A DNA stretch of 35,516 nt, taken from the NCBI GenBank assembly GCA_050008465.1, contig JBEKMO010000056.1, forward strand, positions 1-35,516, in the 5' to 3' direction. This DNA is from Fen-330 sp050008465. GTDB taxonomy: Bacteria > Acidobacteriota > Terriglobia > Bryobacterales > Bryobacteraceae. The position numbers and the translations under genes are program-made. Of this stretch, positions 1 through 8,174 are shown one piece after another. Each line of letters starts with the position of its first letter. Position 1 is the first letter of the stretch. The notes beneath the pieces were generated by a model. It was not told where the DNA came from. It was given only the letters and a program-made list of their open reading frames with translations, and made no database searches.

Positions 1-659
1 TCACCATCGAGGACCCGGTCGAGTACCAGATCAAGGGCATCACGCAGATCCCGGTCAACGAGAAGAAGGGCCTCACCTTCGCCCGCGGCCTCCGCTCCAT
101 CCTGCGGCACGACCCCGACAAGGTCATGGTGGGCGAGATCCGCGACCAGGAGACCGCGCAAATCGCCATCAACGCCGCCCTCACCGGGCACCTGGTCTTC
201 ACCACCGTGCACGCCAACAACGTCTTCGACGTGCTGGGGCGCTTCCTGAACATGGGCGTCGAGCCTTACAACTTCGTCTCGGCGCTGAACTGCATCCTGG
301 CGCAGCGGCTGGTGCGCGTGATCTGCACCTTCTGCAAGCGGCGGGCGATTCACCCGGATTCCTACCTGGCGGAGAGCGGCCTCGACCCGGCCCAGTGGCG
401 CGATTTCCCCTTCTACGAGGGCGCGGGCTGCTTCGAGTGCGGCGGCACGGGCTTCCGCGGGCGCACCGCCATCTGCGAGCTGCTGGATTTGAGCGAGCAC
501 ATCCGCGAGATGATTCTCGATAAGCGGCCGACCTCGGAGATCAAGCGGGTGGCGCGCGAGGAAGGCATGACCTTCCTGCGCGAGTGCGCGCTCGACAAGG
601 CGCAGGCCGGCACCACCAGTCTCAAGGAGATCAACAAGGTCACCTTCATCGAGACCTGA
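1..659 (+). CDS. PilB/GspE-family secretion/pilus assembly ATPase, C-terminal part (5' end outside window)
   Basis: This is the C-terminal ~218 residues of a cytoplasmic hexameric ATPase that powers type IV pilus extension or type II secretion. The frame is open from base 3 and starts in the conserved TIEDPVEYQ block. The Walker-B/His-box region follows (LRHDPDKVMVGEIRD, TGHLVFTTVHANN), as in the GspE/PilB/PulE family. Two CxxC pairs at about nt 345-356 and 429-443 (CTFC, CFEC) form the zinc-binding C-terminal domain found in PilB and GspE but not in the PilT retraction ATPase. The N-terminal domain and Walker A lie upstream of the window. PilM-, PilN-, PilO- and PilP-like genes follow closely, so it belongs to that operon. 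PilB and GspE cannot be told apart from this fragment. Confidence 0.93.
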   Translation, partial: TIEDPVEYQIKGITQIPVNEKKGLTFARGLRSILRHDPDKVMVGEIRDQETAQIAINAALTGHLVFTTVHANNVFDVLGRFLNMGVEPYNFVSALNCILAQRLVRVICTFCKRRAIHPDSYLAESGLDPAQWRDFPFYEGAGCFECGGTGFRGRTAICELLDLSEHIREMILDKRPTSEIKRVAREEGMTFLRECALDKAQAGTTSLKEINKVTFIET

Positions 660-670
660 CCCGGCGGCTT

Positions 671-1570
671 ATGCGAATGACTCGAGCCATCCTGAGGCTG
701 TTCGACGATCCGGCGCCCCACTTCGCCTTCGAGCTTTCCGAGGCCGGCATCGCGGTGGCTAGAGGCGGCCGGCCGCCGCGAATCGGCTTCCAGCCGCTCG
801 CCCCGGACGTGATCTCGGTCTCGCCGGTCAAGGATAACGTGCTGCGCCCGGAGGCGTTCGCGGCCCAGGTGCAGGCGCTCGCCGCCCCCCTCCAGAAGAA
901 ACGCCAGCGCGCCGTCCTGATCCTGCCCGATTTCAGCGTGCGCGTTGTGGTGCTCGATTTCGACGCCTTTCCGGACGATCGGGAGCAGCAGCTCTCGCTG
1001 GTGCGCTTCCGCCTTCGCAAGAGCCTGCCCTTCGATGTCGAGTCCGCGGCCCTGAGCTACTATCCGCAGCTAGGTCGGACCAACGGCAAGCAGCGGGACG
1101 TGGTGGTGGCGGTGGCGCCCATGGAGATCCTGGCGCGATACGAGGCGCCGTTCCGCGCGGCGGGCCTCCACCCCGGACTGGTCACCACCTCGGCGCTGTG
1201 CGCGTTGGAGCTGATGCGCGACGCGGGCCTCGCCGTCCTCGCCAAGCTCGGCGGGCGCACCCTGACCCTCGCGGTGGCCGACCGCGGCGCCCTGAAGCTG
1301 CTCCGAACACTCGAACTGGCCCAGGGCTCCGCCGCCGAAATCGTCTCCCACCTCTATCCGACTTTCGCGTATATTGAAGACCACCTGGCAGCCCGGCCGG
1401 AGAAGGTGCTGGTCTGCGGCCCGGGGACGCTGGCCGAGGAACTGCGCCAGGAGTTCGAGGGCGAGGCCGGGGTCCCCGTCGAGCCGCTGCGATCGCGCCA
1501 TGGCGCGCCCCACTTCTACGATGCCGGCCTGCTGGGCTACCTGGAATCCGTCGAGGAGCTTGCGGCGTGA
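671..1570 (+). CDS. PilM-like actin-fold pilus/secretion assembly protein
   Basis: About 299 residues. PilM (or the cytoplasmic half of GspL) is an actin-like protein on the inner face of the membrane that binds the N-terminus of PilN and links the ATPase to the PilNO frame. Visible features are an N-terminal strand pair (FAFELSEAGIAVARGG), an LRKSLPF motif typical of PilM, and C-terminal actin-like strands with a glycine turn (KVLVCGPGTL). The start at ATG 671 lies 11 bases after the ATPase stop. The open frame extends upstream, but that part overlaps the ATPase gene in another frame and is unlikely to be translated. The 3' end overlaps the next start by 4 bases (GTGA), which indicates translational coupling. 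Sequence similarity to PilM is modest, so much of the call rests on gene order. Confidence 0.75.
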   Translation: MRMTRAILRLFDDPAPHFAFELSEAGIAVARGGRPPRIGFQPLAPDVISVSPVKDNVLRPEAFAAQVQALAAPLQKKRQRAVLILPDFSVRVVVLDFDAFPDDREQQLSLVRFRLRKSLPFDVESAALSYYPQLGRTNGKQRDVVVAVAPMEILARYEAPFRAAGLHPGLVTTSALCALELMRDAGLAVLAKLGGRTLTLAVADRGALKLLRTLELAQGSAAEIVSHLYPTFAYIEDHLAARPEKVLVCGPGTLAEELRQEFEGEAGVPVEPLRSRHGAPHFYDAGLLGYLESVEELAA

Positions 1571-2139
1571 GCCTGAAGATCTCCGTCAACCTGGCGAGCG
1601 AGCCGTTCCGCAGGACGCGGGCCATGCTGGTCGCCTCCGGCGCCGTCGCGGTGCTGCTCGTCGGCCTGCTCGCGCTGCTGATTACGCTCTCGGTGGCGGA
1701 AACGGGACAAGCCGCCGAAGTCCGCCAGAACATCGTGCGCCTGGAAGCGCAGTTGCGCACGCTTTCCGCCCAGCAGGCCAAGCTCGAGGCCGTCTTGCGC
1801 AAGCCCGAAAACGCCGAGGTGCTCGACCGCAGCCTGTTCCTCAACAGCCTGCTCTATGCCAAGGGAATCAGTTGGACCCGGCTGTTCGACGACCTCGAGA
1901 CGGTGTTGCCCTACAACGTGCGGCTCATCCAGATCCGCCCCCAGGTGAACTCCCAAAACCAGATCTCGCTCGAGATGGTGGTGGGCGCGGATTCGAGCGA
2001 GCCCGTCATCCAGATGCTGACGCGGCTGGAGCGCTCGCCCCAGTTCGGCGAGACGCTCATCCACAACCGCATGCCGCCCTCGCAATCCGACCCGCTGTTG
2101 CGATTCCGGGTCAGCGTAAACTATGCGCAGAAACTCTAA
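1567..2139 (+). CDS. PilN-like inner-membrane assembly protein
   Basis: 190 residues with a GTG start in the 4-base overlap with the PilM-like gene. The N-terminus has the short PilN signature INLASEPFRR, which in PilN docks into PilM. One transmembrane helix follows (about residues 17-41), then a coiled coil (about 44-80) and a ferredoxin-like periplasmic domain. In the family PilN pairs with PilO to form the alignment subcomplex between the inner-membrane platform and the secretin. The fold and position are convincing although overall identity is low. Confidence 0.75.
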   Translation: MSLKISVNLASEPFRRTRAMLVASGAVAVLLVGLLALLITLSVAETGQAAEVRQNIVRLEAQLRTLSAQQAKLEAVLRKPENAEVLDRSLFLNSLLYAKGISWTRLFDDLETVLPYNVRLIQIRPQVNSQNQISLEMVVGADSSEPVIQMLTRLERSPQFGETLIHNRMPPSQSDPLLRFRVSVNYAQKL

Positions 2140-2142
2140 TTC

Positions 2143-2219
2143 ATTGACGATTGAACCATTGCCGATTGCCGATTGCGCGGGCGCCACAATCGTCAATGAT
2201 GCAATCGTCAATCGTCAAT
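2143..2219. repeat. Clustered 11-bp ATTGACGATTG repeats in both orientations inside the pilus operon
   Basis: The 87-base gap between the PilN-like and PilO-like genes is AT-richer than its surroundings. It holds ATTGACGATTG at 2143-2153 and its exact complement CAATCGTCAAT at 2187-2197, 2202-2212 and 2209-2219, plus degenerate ATTGCCGATTG copies at about 2159-2175. The arms could form a hairpin with an 11-bp stem. All other junctions in this operon overlap or nearly overlap, so the gap is an insertion of repetitive sequence. The function is unknown. Confidence 0.7.
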
Positions 2220-2226
2220 TGGCCAT

Positions 2227-3006
2227 ATGCCCCGCCGCCTGAATCTCGATCTTTCGAACTGGCGAAAGGACCCGAGGATTCTTGTCCGCCTCGGCCTGGC
2301 CGTGCTGCTGGTCGCCAACCTGGTGGCGGCAGCGGTGGTTTTCAAGCCCTGGGCCAGCTCGGTCGAGGACCTCGAGCGGCAGGCGGCCGCGCTGCGCCAG
2401 CAGGTTCGCCAGAAACAGAGCGCGCTCGAGAGGACGCGGGTGGTGGTGAGCAAGGTCGAGAGCGCCCGCACCGACGGCGACCGTTTCATGGATAAGTACC
2501 TGCTGGGCACGCGCTCCATGGCCTCCACGCTGGTACAGGAACTCGAGCGCATGGCGCGCAAGGCCGGCATCCGCCAGAAGGACACTACCTTCTCCTTCGA
2601 GCCGGTCGAGGGCAGCGACACGCTCACCAAGGTGGCCATTACCGCCGTCTACGAAGGCTCTTACGCCGACCTGATGCAGTTCCTGAACCTGCTTGATCGC
2701 TCCGAGCGCTTTCTCATCCTCGAGAGTCTGGGCGCCGCGCCGCAACAAGGCGGAATGCTGCTGGGCGTCACCATGAAGCTGAGCGCGCTCATCCAGGAAG
2801 GCGGAGAGCCGCCCGCCGAGTTCGCCGCCAGGCAAGAGACACCGGTGAGCCCGTCGCCGGTGGTTGCCCCGCCGCCCCTGAAGCCGCGCGCCACGGTGGT
2901 TTCCGGCCCGCCGCCGCCCCCGCCGGGACCGGTCTTTGCGCCGCCCGCGCCGGCGCGCGCCTCGCCAATACCGCTGGAATTGCGGAGGAACAGGGCCACG
3001 CGATGA
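2227..3006 (+). CDS. PilO-like inner-membrane assembly protein with Pro-rich tail
   Basis: 259 residues. A short basic cytoplasmic N-terminus is followed by one transmembrane helix (about residues 21-41), a coiled coil (about 45-80), and a PilO-type ferredoxin-like domain (about 90-190, with YADLMQFLNLL and the following strand). The last ~60 residues are proline-rich (PPPPPPGP) and probably disordered in the periplasm. PilO heterodimerises with PilN. There is no clear Shine-Dalgarno sequence before ATG 2227, because the upstream bases are the repeat cluster. The gene overlaps the next one by 4 bases. Confidence 0.72.
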   Translation: MPRRLNLDLSNWRKDPRILVRLGLAVLLVANLVAAAVVFKPWASSVEDLERQAAALRQQVRQKQSALERTRVVVSKVESARTDGDRFMDKYLLGTRSMASTLVQELERMARKAGIRQKDTTFSFEPVEGSDTLTKVAITAVYEGSYADLMQFLNLLDRSERFLILESLGAAPQQGGMLLGVTMKLSALIQEGGEPPAEFAARQETPVSPSPVVAPPPLKPRATVVSGPPPPPPGPVFAPPAPARASPIPLELRRNRATR

Positions 3007-3686
3007 AAATCGGAGCGCAACCCAAGAAACTCGTCTTTCTCGGCGTGCTGCTGCTCGTGCTCGCGTATTTCCTTTACTCGAATCTCACCAGCGACGACCG
3101 CCCGTCGGCCGCCCGCGCCGCCACGCCGCGCGCGGCGTCGAGAGGCGTTCCCGCGGACATCGTACCCGGTCCGCCGCCCGCCGCCGAGACCCGCCCTCGC
3201 CCGCCGCTGATCTCTGAGTCGCGCCAGTTGCGCCTCACCCTCAAGGACAAGCACGCCGATCCGACCACCACGGACCCGACCTTGCGCCTGGACCTGCTCG
3301 CCAAGGTGCAGACCGTCAACCTCGCCGGCGGCGAACGTAACCTGTTCCAGTTCGGCGCCGCGCCGCCTCCGCCCGTCCCGGAGCGGAAGATCATCCCGAC
3401 TCTGCCGCCCGCCGCCCCGCCGGGGACGCAGAACGACCCCCCGGCCGCCGTCGTCCCTCCGCCCCCGCCGCCCATCCCGCTCAAGTTCTACGGCTATTCC
3501 ACCAATCCGCAGCCGTCCGTGAAGCGGGTGTTCTTCCTCCAGGGCGATGAGATCGTAGTGGCCAAGGAGGGCGAACTGATCCAGCGCCGCTACAAGGTGG
3601 TGCGCGTCGCGGTGGATTCCTGCGTGGTCGAGGACACCGAAACCAAGAACCAGCAGACGCTCCGCCTGGAGGAGCAGCAGCCATGA
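3003..3686 (+). CDS. PilP/GspC-like single-pass periplasmic protein
   Basis: 227 residues. One N-terminal transmembrane helix (about residues 9-25) is followed by a long Pro/Ala-rich linker containing an RNLFQFG segment (about 110-120) and a proline run (about 140-163). A compact C-terminal beta domain (about 163-220, LKFYGYS through ETKNQQTLRL) looks like the PilP or GspC HR domain. In those families this lipoprotein or bitopic protein bridges PilNO to the secretin. No lipobox is visible, which favours a GspC-like membrane anchor. It overlaps both neighbours by 4 bases (ATGA). The assignment relies on position, topology and the beta-domain pattern. Confidence 0.6.
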   Translation: MKIGAQPKKLVFLGVLLLVLAYFLYSNLTSDDRPSAARAATPRAASRGVPADIVPGPPPAAETRPRPPLISESRQLRLTLKDKHADPTTTDPTLRLDLLAKVQTVNLAGGERNLFQFGAAPPPPVPERKIIPTLPPAAPPGTQNDPPAAVVPPPPPPIPLKFYGYSTNPQPSVKRVFFLQGDEIVVAKEGELIQRRYKVVRVAVDSCVVEDTETKNQQTLRLEEQQP

Positions 3687-4858
3687 TCCCGCCCCGCCAC
3701 CGCAGCCAGTCTGGCTTCGCATTGCTGCTGGTGTTCGCCATGGCCGCGATCGTCGGGATCATGCTCTACCTGGAACTGCCGCGCGTGGCCTTCGAGGCGC
3801 AGCGCGTCCGCGAAGAAGTGCTGATCCAGCGCGGCGAACAGTACCAGCGCGCCATCAAGCTCTTTTTCCGGCGGTTCCAGCGGTATCCACCCACCATCGA
3901 GGCGCTCGAAAACACCAACAACATACGCTTCCTGCGGCGGCGCTACAAGGACCCCATGACCGGCAAGGACGAGTGGCGCCTGATCCATGCCGGCCCCGGC
4001 GGCATCTTCACGGACTCGCTGACCCAGAAGCCGCCGCAGAAGAAGGACGGCACCCAGACGGCTTCTTCGGAATCCTCCGCCTCTTCCACCCCCGAGACGC
4101 CCGTGGTCTCCATGCTTCCGCGGCGCAGGCAGAGCGAATCCACCCAAGTGCCGATGCCCGGGGCCCCCGGAGTGGTTCCGTCGACCGATCTCCAGTCAGC
4201 CCAGTCGAATCCAGCCCCGCCGGAGCAGCCTCCCCAGCCCGAACCCGGGCAGACCGGACAAACACCTGGTCAGCCGATACAGCCCGGCCAGCCCGGGCAG
4301 CCCGGCCAGCCCGGGCAGCCGTATCCCTCCCTCGTGCTGGGCCAGCCTGGCTACCAACCGCCCATACCCGGCGTCCAGGCCAATCCTCCGGGCATGATCG
4401 TGACGCCCGGCATCCAGCCCGGAGGGGTGGCTGGGCCGGGACAGTCTCCACCGAGCAACATCCCCATGAGCGGACCGGGCCAGCCGCCGTTCGCCCCGCC
4501 CCCGTACGGCTCGTCGTCACTGGCGCCCACTGGCGCCGGGCCGGGCAACACGCCCGTCCCGGATCTGATCCACAACATGCTCACGCAGCCAAGCGTGCGG
4601 CCTGGAGGACTTGGGGGAGGAATGACCATCGGCGCGGGCATCGCCGGTGTTGCCAGCACCCTCGAAGCCCAGGGCATCAAGTCCTATAACGACCGCACCA
4701 AGTATAACGAGTGGGAGTTCATCTACGACCCCCGGAAAGATATCTCCATGCAGATGATGGGGATGCAGCCGGGCGGGCTCCCGCCTCAAAACCTCCCCAC
4801 GACGCCGGGCCCCTCGCTCTCTACGCCGACCAGCCCTTCGAACCGCGCCCCGCAGTAG
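3683..4858 (+). CDS. Pseudopilin-like protein with Pro-Gly-Gln-rich tail
   Basis: 391 residues. The N-terminus is a type III (prepilin) signal: basic leader, then SG|FALLL and a ~20-residue hydrophobic helix, with predicted prepilin-peptidase cleavage after Gly11. The mature position 5 is Leu instead of the usual Glu, as in GspK-like tip pseudopilins. Residues ~50-110 (YQRAIKLFFRRFQRYPP, YKDPMTGKDEW) resemble the globular part of a GspG-like pseudopilin. From about residue 130 to 350 the protein is low-complexity and rich in P, G and Q, with a run of Pro-Gly-Gln triplets at nt ~4282-4320. A short conserved-looking segment (YNEWEFIYDPRKD) follows near the C-terminus. It is the last gene of the operon. 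The role of the tail is unknown. Confidence 0.65.
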   Translation: MIPPRHRSQSGFALLLVFAMAAIVGIMLYLELPRVAFEAQRVREEVLIQRGEQYQRAIKLFFRRFQRYPPTIEALENTNNIRFLRRRYKDPMTGKDEWRLIHAGPGGIFTDSLTQKPPQKKDGTQTASSESSASSTPETPVVSMLPRRRQSESTQVPMPGAPGVVPSTDLQSAQSNPAPPEQPPQPEPGQTGQTPGQPIQPGQPGQPGQPGQPYPSLVLGQPGYQPPIPGVQANPPGMIVTPGIQPGGVAGPGQSPPSNIPMSGPGQPPFAPPPYGSSSLAPTGAGPGNTPVPDLIHNMLTQPSVRPGGLGGGMTIGAGIAGVASTLEAQGIKSYNDRTKYNEWEFIYDPRKDISMQMMGMQPGGLPPQNLPTTPGPSLSTPTSPSNRAPQ

Positions 4859-4864
4859 CCACGG

Positions 4865-5224
4865 TCAGATCTGCGGGCGCCGCCGCCGCCGCAGATGTTC
4901 GGCCCGCCGCACGCGCGCTTCGTCCATGCCGAAGTAGTGCGCCACTTCGTGCCACACGGTCTCTTCGAGCAGACGCTGCAAGTGGCGGCGGTCCCGGGCC
5001 AGGCGCTCGTGAGGGCCCTGGAAGATCGTGATCCGGTCGGGCAGGGTGAAGCCGTCGCTCACGCTGCGGTGGGGCAGGGGGCGGCCGTGGTAAAGCCCCA
5101 GCAGGTTCGGCGACGGCGGCTCCGGCTCCACGATGAACACCACATTCTTCAGACGCCGGCGGAAGCGCAACGGGACCACTTTCATCGCCTTCTCCACCAG
5201 CTTGTCGAACTCCGCCGGGCTCAT
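4865..5224 (-). CDS. Putative zinc metallopeptidase of the minimal zincin type (PF06262-like)
   Basis: 119 residues, cytoplasmic, with no signal peptide. Near the C-terminus it carries HEVAHYFGMDE (H92, E93, H96 and E102 or D101). This is a zincin HExxHxxGxx(D/E) active site, as in the small family of predicted Zn-dependent proteases with an MMP-like domain. The rest matches that family's layout: an N-terminal helix with F and P, a central LLGLYHG strand, and a DRITIFQ strand before the helix bearing HExxH. Substrates of the family are unknown. It converges with the pilus operon, with only 6 bases between the stops. Confidence 0.85.
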   Translation of the reverse strand: MSPAEFDKLVEKAMKVVPLRFRRRLKNVVFIVEPEPPSPNLLGLYHGRPLPHRSVSDGFTLPDRITIFQGPHERLARDRRHLQRLLEETVWHEVAHYFGMDEARVRRAEHLRRRRRPQI

Positions 5225-5237
5225 CCTCGCTCGGGTC

Positions 5238-7067
5238 TTACGGCTCCAGCCAGACCCGGACGCGGTTGCTTTCGCGGCCCTCAGATTCCAGGTGCAGCTC
5301 GGCGGGGCCGGCGTTGACGATCGCGGGTAACTGGACTTCGACCAGGTAGAGGCCGATGTAGCCCGGAGCCAGAACCGCGCGGGTGACCTCGAGCGGGGAG
5401 CGGTCCAGGAATGCGTGAACCGCGGCGACGACCTTGGGCGGTTCGTCGGCAGGGCCGGCCATGCCAGCGGGCCAGTCGGGGCGCACCTTGCCGAGGCCGG
5501 TCGCCAGGATCTGCAACCGTCCGTTGGAGCGCACCGGGCTCATCGCATCCAGCAGTACGCCGCTATCGGCGTTCAGCACCAGCGGAGTGCCATCCCGGTC
5601 GATGAAGACGGCGGGCGAAACGTTCTCGACGGGCAGCGCCACCTGGAAGCTTCCTTGTCCCGTGTCGAGGGCCACGGAGAGCGAACCACCCCGGACGGCG
5701 AAGGGAACCTGGATCTGGGTTTCGCTGTCGGTGGCGGCGAGCACCGGGAAGTCCAGGGCGCCCGCGCGGGCGGTGCGGACCCGGCCGCCAAGCACGCTCA
5801 GCAGCGATCCCGGCGCGGCCGGCCGCTGGCTGAAATCGGCGGCATTCACCAGGCGCAGGCTGCCCAGCCGGTGCGGCGCGAGCGCGGCATAGACGCCATA
5901 GCCCTCCAGGGCGACGAATAACTGGTTGCCGTCGCTATCCAGCCGGAGGTCGAGCGCGGGCGCCTCGGGCAGCCCGGCCAGCGGGGTCCAGTTGGTCGGC
6001 GGCGCGGCCGCGTTCAGGTCCGCGCGGGTGAAGAAAACGCCGCGATCGGTGGCCACATAGACGGCCCCAGTCGCCCGGTCGGCCACGACGCCGTGCATCC
6101 CTCCCTCCGGCAGGTCCGCCGTCAGGTCATCCCAGTACTGGCCGCCGTTGATGGTGCGCAGCACGCGCGGCCCTTTGGCCCCGCCCAGTGCCGCCAGCGC
6201 CGTGCGCGCGTCTTTCGGATCCACCCAGATGCTCTCGACCGCTCCGCGCTCCGCCGCTGCCGTCGGGCCCGCGAGATCGACGGCGAGCGTCGCGGCGAGG
6301 GCGCGCCGCGTTGACGATTCGTCGGAGGCCAGAGGGTCGGCGGCCACGCTGCGCCAGGCTTGCTTCTCTCCCGGCGCCCATTCGATGATGCCGGCGCCGT
6401 CGGCCAGAAGCCTCACGCCGCGGCTGCCCTGCGGCAGAGCGGCCAGCTTGCGCACCGGCAGATTGGGCAGTGAATCGTTCAGCCCCGCCCAGGTGAGGCC
6501 GCCATCCAAGGACCGCCAAACCCCGGCGTCGTTCGCCACCACCACGTCATCCGAATCCAGCGGCGAAACGGCCAGGTCGCGCATCCCCCCGCCAATAATC
6601 GACGAGTGCTGGTAGGCGGTCACGTTAGTCCAGGAGCCCCCACCATCGTCGGAGCGAAAGACGTGCTGCCCAAACGCGTACAACCGCTGCGGATTCAGAG
6701 GATTGGAGCGGACCGCGCGGCCTCCCTCCGGCAGTAGCGCATCCACAGGATCCAGCGCCTCGGGCGGCGTCACCGCACTGGGTTGCCATTTCTCGAAATC
6801 CGCGGTCTGGAACACCCGTCCCGTGGCCGTGCGCACGAACAGGCGGGCGCCGTCGGGGGAGAACCAGGCGCGGTCGACCGCACCCGAAGCAGGGGAGGCC
6901 AGAGCCAGCTCAACCGCCGAATTCCCGATGTGGCGCCAGTCGGGGTGGAGTCCATTCCCGGACCCGGCCGGGGCCTGCGCGAAGGCCACGGCGAGCGGGA
7001 TCAGCGCGCCCAGCAGCAGAGCGCATCGACGCAATAACCCAGCGCGGTTTGGGGCGCTATGACACAT
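5238..7067 (-). CDS. Secreted BNR/sialidase-type propeller protein with Solibacter C-terminal domain
   Basis: 609 residues with an N-terminal signal peptide (basic start, then LLLGALIPLAVAFAQA). The N-terminal ~390 residues hold several Asp-box-like turns (RSDDGGGSW, RSLDGGLTW, RTINGGQYW) typical of sialidase/VPS10-like beta-propellers. The C-terminal ~200 residues begin at APGSLLSVLGG and contain LPVENVSPAVFI, ATGLGKV and APGYIGLYLVEVQLP. This is the pattern of the Solibacter uncharacterised C-terminal domain (TIGR03437). The protein is therefore exported and probably cell-surface or extracellular. Its ligand is unknown. The domain is an important clue to the organism. Confidence 0.8.
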   Translation of the reverse strand: MCHSAPNRAGLLRRCALLLGALIPLAVAFAQAPAGSGNGLHPDWRHIGNSAVELALASPASGAVDRAWFSPDGARLFVRTATGRVFQTADFEKWQPSAVTPPEALDPVDALLPEGGRAVRSNPLNPQRLYAFGQHVFRSDDGGGSWTNVTAYQHSSIIGGGMRDLAVSPLDSDDVVVANDAGVWRSLDGGLTWAGLNDSLPNLPVRKLAALPQGSRGVRLLADGAGIIEWAPGEKQAWRSVAADPLASDESSTRRALAATLAVDLAGPTAAAERGAVESIWVDPKDARTALAALGGAKGPRVLRTINGGQYWDDLTADLPEGGMHGVVADRATGAVYVATDRGVFFTRADLNAAAPPTNWTPLAGLPEAPALDLRLDSDGNQLFVALEGYGVYAALAPHRLGSLRLVNAADFSQRPAAPGSLLSVLGGRVRTARAGALDFPVLAATDSETQIQVPFAVRGGSLSVALDTGQGSFQVALPVENVSPAVFIDRDGTPLVLNADSGVLLDAMSPVRSNGRLQILATGLGKVRPDWPAGMAGPADEPPKVVAAVHAFLDRSPLEVTRAVLAPGYIGLYLVEVQLPAIVNAGPAELHLESEGRESNRVRVWLEP

Positions 7068-7163
7068 CGACTGAGTCCATTCTAACCTATCGGCGCGGCC
7101 CGCCGCCGCCGATATGACCGGGGAAATGCTTTCATGCTAACGGCTTCCCCAAAAAAACTTGCA

Positions 7164-7192
7164 TGGACAAGATATTGCTATGCAATTATAGT
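7164..7192 (+). promoter_or_regulatory. Sigma-70-type promoter for the FecR-domain gene
   Basis: TGGACA at 7164-7169 and TATAGT at 7187-7192 are separated by exactly 17 bases, and each is one mismatch from consensus. The predicted transcript start is near 7199, about 20 bases before the first and 50 before the second possible ATG of the downstream gene. The region is locally AT-rich compared with its neighbours. Confidence 0.6.
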
Positions 7193-7248
7193 GTAGACTA
7201 GGGTGTCGAAACGGGCCGATGCGATTGGCACGGCTGATCGAGGCTCGA

Positions 7249-8145
7249 ATGCTGAGAGGTGTGGGGTCATTTTCGGCACATGGGCTGCTCCTGGCAGCAG
7301 CGCTTGGAGTGTGCCTTGCCCAGGCCCCCCCCGTGATTTCCTCCGATTCCGCGGCAACCGTAATCGTGCTGACGGGCAGTGTTTCCGTGATGCGCGACTC
7401 GACTCCCTGGGCTCTGGCGGAGGGCAGTCCCATCCGGCCCGGTCAGTTGGTCATCACCGGCCCAGACGGCTACGCCAAGTTCCAGGTCTTCGACGGCAGC
7501 ACCTTCGAAGTCTTCCCCAACTCCAAGGTCGTGTTCCGCAACAATCCGGGCAACTGGAAGGATCTGTTGGACCTGATGTTGGGCCGGATCAAGGTCCAGA
7601 TTCAGAAGCTGGGCGGGCAGCCCAATCCCAACCGGGTGCATACGCCCACCGCGATCATTTCGGTCCGCGGTACCATCTTCGACGTCACGGTCGATGACGG
7701 CGATTCGACCTTGGTGGTGGTGGAAGAGGGGCTGGTCGAGGTGGCGCACCGGAGGATCCCCGGCTCGAAACTGCTTGGCGCCGGTGAATGGCTGCGGGTG
7801 AGCAAGGACGAACCGCTGGCGCGACGAGTTGAGAAAGGTTCAGTGATCCAGGCGGTTCTGCGCGCCGCCTCGGACGCCGTCGTAGTCGTGATGAATAAGA
7901 CCGGCTCACCCTCTGGCGGTGGCACGCCCACCCCCGGTGGAGGCTCGGGTGGAGGATTGCCGGGCGACCATGGCTCGACGACCCCCCCGCCCCCGGCTCC
8001 GCCGACCAGTGGCGGAAGCGCTCCGCCCGCTCCCTCCGCGGGCGGAGGAAGCGCGCCCCCGGCTCCTTCCGCGGGCGGTGGAAGTGCGCCCCCGGCTCCT
8101 TCCGCGGGCGGTGGAAGTGCGCCACCTGCTCCACCCAAACCGTAA
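7249..8145 (+). CDS. Secreted FecR-domain protein with Ala-Pro-Gly-Ser repeat tail
   Basis: 298 residues from ATG 7249, chosen because GAGG lies 5 bases upstream. An in-frame ATG at 7219 without a ribosome site would add 10 residues. A signal peptide (LLLAAALGVCLAQA) leads to a FecR-type beta-sandwich (about residues 30-190) with typical strands (TVIVLTGSVSVMRD, RPGQLVITGPDGYAKF, TPTAIISVRGTIFDV). In iron-signalling FecR proteins this domain senses the outer-membrane receptor and controls a sigma factor. Here no sigma factor, receptor or transmembrane anti-sigma segment is present, so this is an orphan exported FecR domain of unknown ligand. The tail from ~residue 230 is Gly/Pro-rich and ends in four repeats of GGGSAPPAPSA type, presumably a flexible or wall-spanning stalk. 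Confidence 0.75.
   Translation: MLRGVGSFSAHGLLLAAALGVCLAQAPPVISSDSAATVIVLTGSVSVMRDSTPWALAEGSPIRPGQLVITGPDGYAKFQVFDGSTFEVFPNSKVVFRNNPGNWKDLLDLMLGRIKVQIQKLGGQPNPNRVHTPTAIISVRGTIFDVTVDDGDSTLVVVEEGLVEVAHRRIPGSKLLGAGEWLRVSKDEPLARRVEKGSVIQAVLRAASDAVVVVMNKTGSPSGGGTPTPGGGSGGGLPGDHGSTTPPPPAPPTSGGSAPPAPSAGGGSAPPAPSAGGGSAPPAPSAGGGSAPPAPPKP
8011..8138 (+). repeat. 33-bp in-frame tandem repeat encoding a GGGSAPPAPSA stalk
   Basis: Four units begin at 8011, 8041, 8074 and 8107. The middle two are 33 bases long and nearly identical, the first is 30 bases and the last runs into the stop. The repeats are in frame and sit at the extreme C-terminus of the FecR-domain protein. The unit number is likely to vary between strains by slippage. 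Confidence 0.85.
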
Positions 8146-8174
8146 TCCAGATTCGGCGTTCGGAGACAACCTGC

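Noticed and set aside
4282..4320. Short-period repeat resembling a CRISPR or minisatellite
   Set aside because: It is an in-frame 9-base Pro-Gly-Gln coding repeat without spacers.
8011..8138. 33-bp repeats as a possible CRISPR array
   Set aside because: The repeats are contiguous, coding and in frame with the FecR-domain protein, with no spacers.
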